NCBI RefSeq assembly: GCF_000204055.1
Contig: NW_006768766.1
Span: forward strand, 2,656,524 to 2,720,523
DNA length: 64,000 bases
Source: Melampsora larici-populina 98AG31
Taxonomy: Eukaryota; Basidiomycota; Pucciniomycetes; Pucciniales; Melampsoraceae
Reading direction: 5' to 3'
Positions 60,155 through 64,000 of the stretch are shown here, in pieces. How positions within the stretch are numbered: the first letter of the stretch is position 1; each line of letters opens with the position of its first letter. The position numbers and the translations under genes were made by a program. The notes under the pieces are model-generated. The model was not told the origin of the DNA, ran no database searches, and saw only the letters and a list, made by a program, of their open reading frames with translations.

Positions 60155-62058
60155 ATGCGTCGGACCACCAGAGGCCAAGCTCAAGCTCAAGTGCAAGCGG
60201 AATTCAACAATCGACCTAAGAAAACCAATCAAACCAAACGTCACCGTGTCAACTCGCAACCTCGCCCTGATGATATTCGACCACCATCTCCACCTCTTAC
60301 CCAGCCTACTCGCACAATTGATCCCCAACCAGCCACTGCCGAGCTTGAACTTCACAAAGTCACCGTTCACAACTACAATCTACAGAAGCAATTCTGGCCT
60401 TTACCGCGCATTGAGGAACAACTCGCCAGGCAATCCCCCATTAACAACAGTAAACCGAGTCCCCTGATTGTTGCCGAGGCAACCGCCCTTTACACGGCTT
60501 TTATTCATAGCATCAACATGCTTGCCATGGTTGGTGAAGTTAGTGTTGACACTTTGAAACGCAAGGTGTAAGTAATTTGATTTCTTTAAATTACTTATCT
60601 CTAAACAACTTTTTATTGACAACCTTTACCATGGTCTAGTGGAATTCTTAATGGCAGTCGGGAGGGAAATCCGTGGCTTCGTTTCCTTTCCTTTGCCAAA
60701 GCTGCCAACACTATAGCAAGTATGTATATTTTCATTTATCCTCCTAATTACTCTTATCACACTGACACTTCTTATGTGTCCTATAGTGCCTGCACGAAAC
60801 GATCCCAATGCTAGTGAAATTCTGAGCAGAAGGAACTCAGCCAATCGTCGGGCATACGAAGCTTTAACTGACGATGAGAATCTGGTCTTCTCGTCCCGAA
60901 TCTTCTTTGCTTTAGGAGGCTATCCGGATTATTCGGCAATCCGAGTTGCTGATCATCAGACCTCTGGCGATTTCGAAGTACTCATACCTGAGGTGCCCAA
61001 GCTTACCGAAGAAGAAGAACAACGTTTCCGACCACTTTATGATGATCTTGTTGACACAACCAAGGTGGCCAAAGACCGCGAGCATAACAAAGCTCCTTCG
61101 GCTGGCCAAATGGAGCAACGATCGTTACAAGCTTTCAAAAAAAGAGCACATCAGGTCCGTAGTTCCCTTTCTCGTTGTCTCATCCTCCTTGATATTCAAA
61201 GATATTGCGTCAGAATATAATACATTCTGACTTCATTCGCTTTGTTTCACCCCTTGCTGCTTGTATTATGTAGCTAAACCAGGAGGCCATCTTAACAAAC
61301 TTCGATTTTTACATCATCGCCTCCAGCAAAACTCTTGGTCCTGGCTGGTGTGAAGAGGCAACTACTCGGCCTGAGATTAGTAAGTGGTTGAAGCGGCGTC
61401 ACAACTTCCAGGCAATATTCCCAATCTACTCTCAATCGAAGTTGGACACTATCGAGGACGTGGACGCCGCGGCTGCTGAAGAGGACGCTGAGTCAGATGT
61501 CCAAAAGCGACGCCGCGTAAACAAGTGTGATCTTGAGAAGGCTCAGCTCACAGAGCTGATCTCTCTAAACATAGGTGAGCAGTCGTTTTTTCTCATTTTA
61601 TCTCTATTCTGAACAGCCTATTGACTGATATGATACAACTGCTTCCTTGGGAAGTGAACGCGCTGGGTCATGCGCCACCAAACGGAATTCCTCGAGGCCC
61701 TGATCCGGTGGCCGCATTCAAGAAGAACAAGATCAATGTCAACTTTGAGCGTAGTCCCGATTCAGCAATGACCGACGACGAATTCATACGTGGCTTTGAT
61801 GGGATGAAGACTTTGGGTCGACGCCATTGGATTGAAGACTTCACCAATGGGAAGTTCAAGATTGTGAAGCAGGTCCCACAAGCAACTCCTGTACCGTCTA
61901 ACCCTGGTGATAACACTGAATCTACAGACTCGTCTAACAATGGTAATAACTCAGCTGGCGGTAACAATGAAGTTAACACTGGTAATAACTCAGCTGGTGG
62001 CAACAATGAATCTACAAACTCGTCTACTAATGGGAATGCAGGTTGTGGGATGTCTTAA
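60155..62058 (+). CDS. 521-aa five-exon protein of a rust-type repeated family, function unknown
   Basis: Exons 60155-60567, 60640-60719, 60787-61154, 61274-61574 and 61655-62058 join in frame to 521 residues without a stop. The start MRRTTRGQAQAQVQAEFNN is basic and Gln-rich. The middle has GILNGSREGNPWLRFLSF, YEALTDDENLVFSSRIFF and the block NFDFYIIASS...GPGWCEEAT, then FQAIFPIYSQ. The fifth exon has PDSAMTDDEFIRGFDGMK and ends in Asn/Gly/Ser repeats (NNSAGGNN). An acidic Ala-rich stretch followed by KRRRVNK may be a nuclear signal. From memory the layout resembles a family present in many copies in Puccinia genomes; no function is known to me. It lies inside the proposed KDZ element, so it may be cargo. 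Confidence 0.7.
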
Positions 62059-63002
62059 ATGGGGACTCTAAATCAGTTTATCTATATCAAATTAAATCGC
62101 TTCAAATTCTATGACACAAGACAGTCTACTTTACTGTATCTTGTCAACTGAAGATTTCTTGACAATTATCTAACATAAGATCAATTAGTTCAACGTTGTA
62201 TTTTGTGAAATACATGATAGTATTTTAGCTTCCGAGTTGTTGCAAGCACACTCATCTGATATGTATTTGTGAGAATTGATCCTTGTGATGAACACGGATT
62301 ATAATGACACCGCGAGGATCCTATGCAGTGAGATCTGAGTAAGGTTAATTACCACTTCAACTCACTAACCAAAGCAATGTCTTTTGCTTTTGATGTTGAA
62401 AAATCTGCAAAATGTAGCGTGTCATGATCTTGAAAGTTATACATAGGAGTTTAATCAGTTGTGTGAATTGTATTGATCACATCTATTCAACTTCAACCGA
62501 GACACACGTGCTCGTTTTCTGAGATGAGATCACATCAGACTTTGACTTTTGTAAGTTTGCAAGCCTTTTGGAAGTGTGTATTTGGGCTCAATCCTCCGAA
62601 TGACCACATCTCACCTGGTTGTGTTTAGTGTTGTGAAAATTTACTGTGCTCAAGTTGACAAATCGCATCAGGGTACTAATGGTTTGAATCAGCATTTTCG
62701 AGTCATTAGTCAACCTGGAGAAAAGCTCGATGAGATCAGATAGATCTTGTAGGATCTCAAAGTGTATCAAACTTCTGTTTAGTAATTGTGAAGGACGACA
62801 CAGGTCAATATGTATATCATTGAGGAAGTAAGATCAAGTATGTACCCAAAGACTCGATTCGACTAACATCAAAGATTTCCAAATCTTTGAAAGTTCATGC
62901 CGGGTTGTGGTTTGAAGATTCGTAATCATATCTAGGGGGAACGGTGATTAGAGCCGGAACCATCTGACTACACAGATGTGTCTGGCTATGGAGATACATG
63001 AT
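62059..63002. other. 3' region of the 521-aa gene; no further gene
   Basis: AT-rich, no domain-bearing frame. The last 60 bp (62943-63002) lie inside the right inverted repeat border and hold further CAGATGTGTCTGG-like motif variants. Confidence 0.45.
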
Positions 63003-63449
63003 CCAGATCCATCTGGTTGTTTCTTAGAGTGCCAGATCCGTCTGTATAAAGACGCAGATCTGTCTGCGTTCTTTGACTTGGCAGGCTGAGAGGGCCAGAT
63101 CTGTCTGGAGCGATGCGGACAGATCTGTGTAGTTGTGTCGGTGTAGTGTAAGATGTGTCTGTAATTCAACTATACAGATGCAGATCTGTCTGCACCATGT
63201 ACTTTCAGACCGTTGAAAGATGATGTAAACGGCATTAGTCATCCTGCAGCGTTAAAGGCACAAAACTTGAGGAAATGTACTGTTTTTAGCTGAAATAGAG
63301 GATACTAGAGCGGTTTTCTTCTAGGAGTGCTAGAAGTGGGACATCTGCTGAGTCTGCAGACGTCTGCGTATACCATTGGGGCTCGTAGCCGACCGTACAG
63401 TACATCTGTATGGTCGACTAAGTGCCGAAGGATCTGAGGCGCACAGGTG
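63003..63449 (-). repeat. 447-bp inverted repeat, right
   Basis: Inverted partner of 52652-53098; three or four substitutions over the full length. The outer end GGCGCACAGGTG abuts the BED/hAT gene piece. Confidence 0.85.
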
Positions 63450-64000
63450 AACTCTTCCGCTGTCAAAGACCCCAAAACACCAGCTGCAATATGCAACAAA
63501 CCCCTTGCTTTGGACAAACACGCCAGCACTAAATCTATGATACGCCATTTATCCAGATGTCACCATATTGAACCACCAGTTGCAACCAAGCAACATACTA
63601 TGGCTGCATTTTTTGTTGACGCAAAGATTCAAAGGTAAGTGCTGTTTCATTTTCATCAATCAAAGTTTAATGGTTGACATTGACTAATTAAACATTGGTA
63701 TTTGTTAATCTTTTTGAAACATAGGTCTGAAAACTCAACAGAGCAAATCTGAAGGATCTTCTAGTTCAATTAGTAGTCAACCGAGAGATTCCAATCACCT
63801 TAGTGGATGCTGTCAATTTCCGCGAGCTCATCACAATGGTCAACCCACAAGCCCTCCCATTATTATCGAAGTGTACTTGTATCTCTGATGGCATTCTGGA
63901 ATCCTATTGCTCAACTCGTAACGCCATTGTCAGCATTCTTTCTTCCGTCAAACACATCAGCATAACCTGCGATGGATGGACTTCACCTTCCAATACCACA
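63447..64000 (+). pseudogene. hAT transposase 5' part, truncated by the window edge
   Basis: The first piece (63447-63633) reads NSSAVKDPKTPAAICN, then STKSMIRHLSRCHH, like a BED finger whose second Cys is missing. A GTAAGT intron ends near 63724. The next piece holds KDLLVQLVVNREIPITLVDA, FRELITMVNPQALPLLS and the catalytic-core start SITCDGWTSPSN at the window end. The frame after the acceptor meets a TGA, so a one-base shift or another splice site is needed near 63725-63750. The upstream part of the gene is absent here and may lie before 52652. Confidence 0.7.

Larger units (their letters stand above)
52652..63449. mobile_element. Candidate large KDZ-type DNA transposon (10.8 kb) with 447-bp inverted ends
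   Basis: Two 447-bp segments (52652-53098 and 63003-63449) are inverted copies with only three or four mismatches by eye. Both start at the outside with CACCTGTGCGCC and end inside with CAGATGGATCTGG. Between them lie a KDZ transposase gene near the left end and an intact 521-aa gene near the right end. The repeats and the adjacent inner DNA carry many CAGAYNGATCTG motifs, as subterminal binding sites would. Target duplication is not clean: TCTTCC is shared just outside both ends (left 52645-52650, right 63453-63458). The alternative is two independent copies of a small element in inverted orientation. Confidence 0.5.

Overview
The window looks like a repeat-rich nuclear stretch of a basidiomycete, most probably a rust fungus (Pucciniales). 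Coding regions are cut by short (about 60-100 bp) GT-AG introns. There are Helitron, hAT, KDZ, LINE and LTR elements. Two multi-exon genes (5307-6569 and 60155-62058) resemble, from memory and not from a search, families expanded in rust genomes. The genus cannot be fixed from sequence alone.

Layout. 1-5.3 kb: decayed DNA with an F-box/LRR fragment (minus strand), a C-over-G biased stretch and a fossil Helitron-type Rep motif. 5.3-12.6 kb: an intact 342-aa five-exon gene, then a Helitron Rep-helicase gene broken only by two TGA codons and one unresolved N-terminal frame change. 13.6-21.3 kb: a tandem array of four F-box/LRR-like genes. Three are full length (425-437 aa) and share a C-terminal intron at the same place; the first is truncated. 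22-24.6 kb: AT-rich dispersed repeat and F-box debris. 24.6-29.3 kb: a young LTR retroelement (338-bp LTRs, one mismatch, TSD TCATC) without recognisable pol genes, sense strand minus. 29.8-30.7 kb: a four-exon gene for a small protein with a likely signal peptide. 31.3-33 kb: a Tad-like LINE fossil. 34.4-41.7 kb: a hAT transposon with long inverted ends, invaded by three smaller elements. 42.6-44.5 kb: an intact two-exon gene for a 596-aa Ser-rich, single-membrane-segment protein. 44.5-52.6 kb: AT-rich sequence, a second copy of the dispersed repeat and a 205-bp MITE.

52.65-63.45 kb is the most interesting part. Two near-identical 447-bp inverted repeats full of a CAGAYNGATCTG motif enclose 9.9 kb. 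That interval holds a KDZ transposase gene (minus strand, split by a 552-bp MITE with a perfect 8-bp TSD) and an intact 521-aa cargo-like gene. I propose this as one large KDZ-type transposon of about 10.8 kb, possibly inserted in a BED/hAT gene whose remainder continues from 63.45 kb to the window end.

Three of the four in-frame stops located in transposase genes are TGA where Arg (CGA) is expected after a T, i.e. TCG to TTG. This fits a TCG-targeted, RIP-like or methylation-driven mutation process. Host-like genes (5307, 14920, 17344, 19902, 29800, 42649, 60155) are open throughout.
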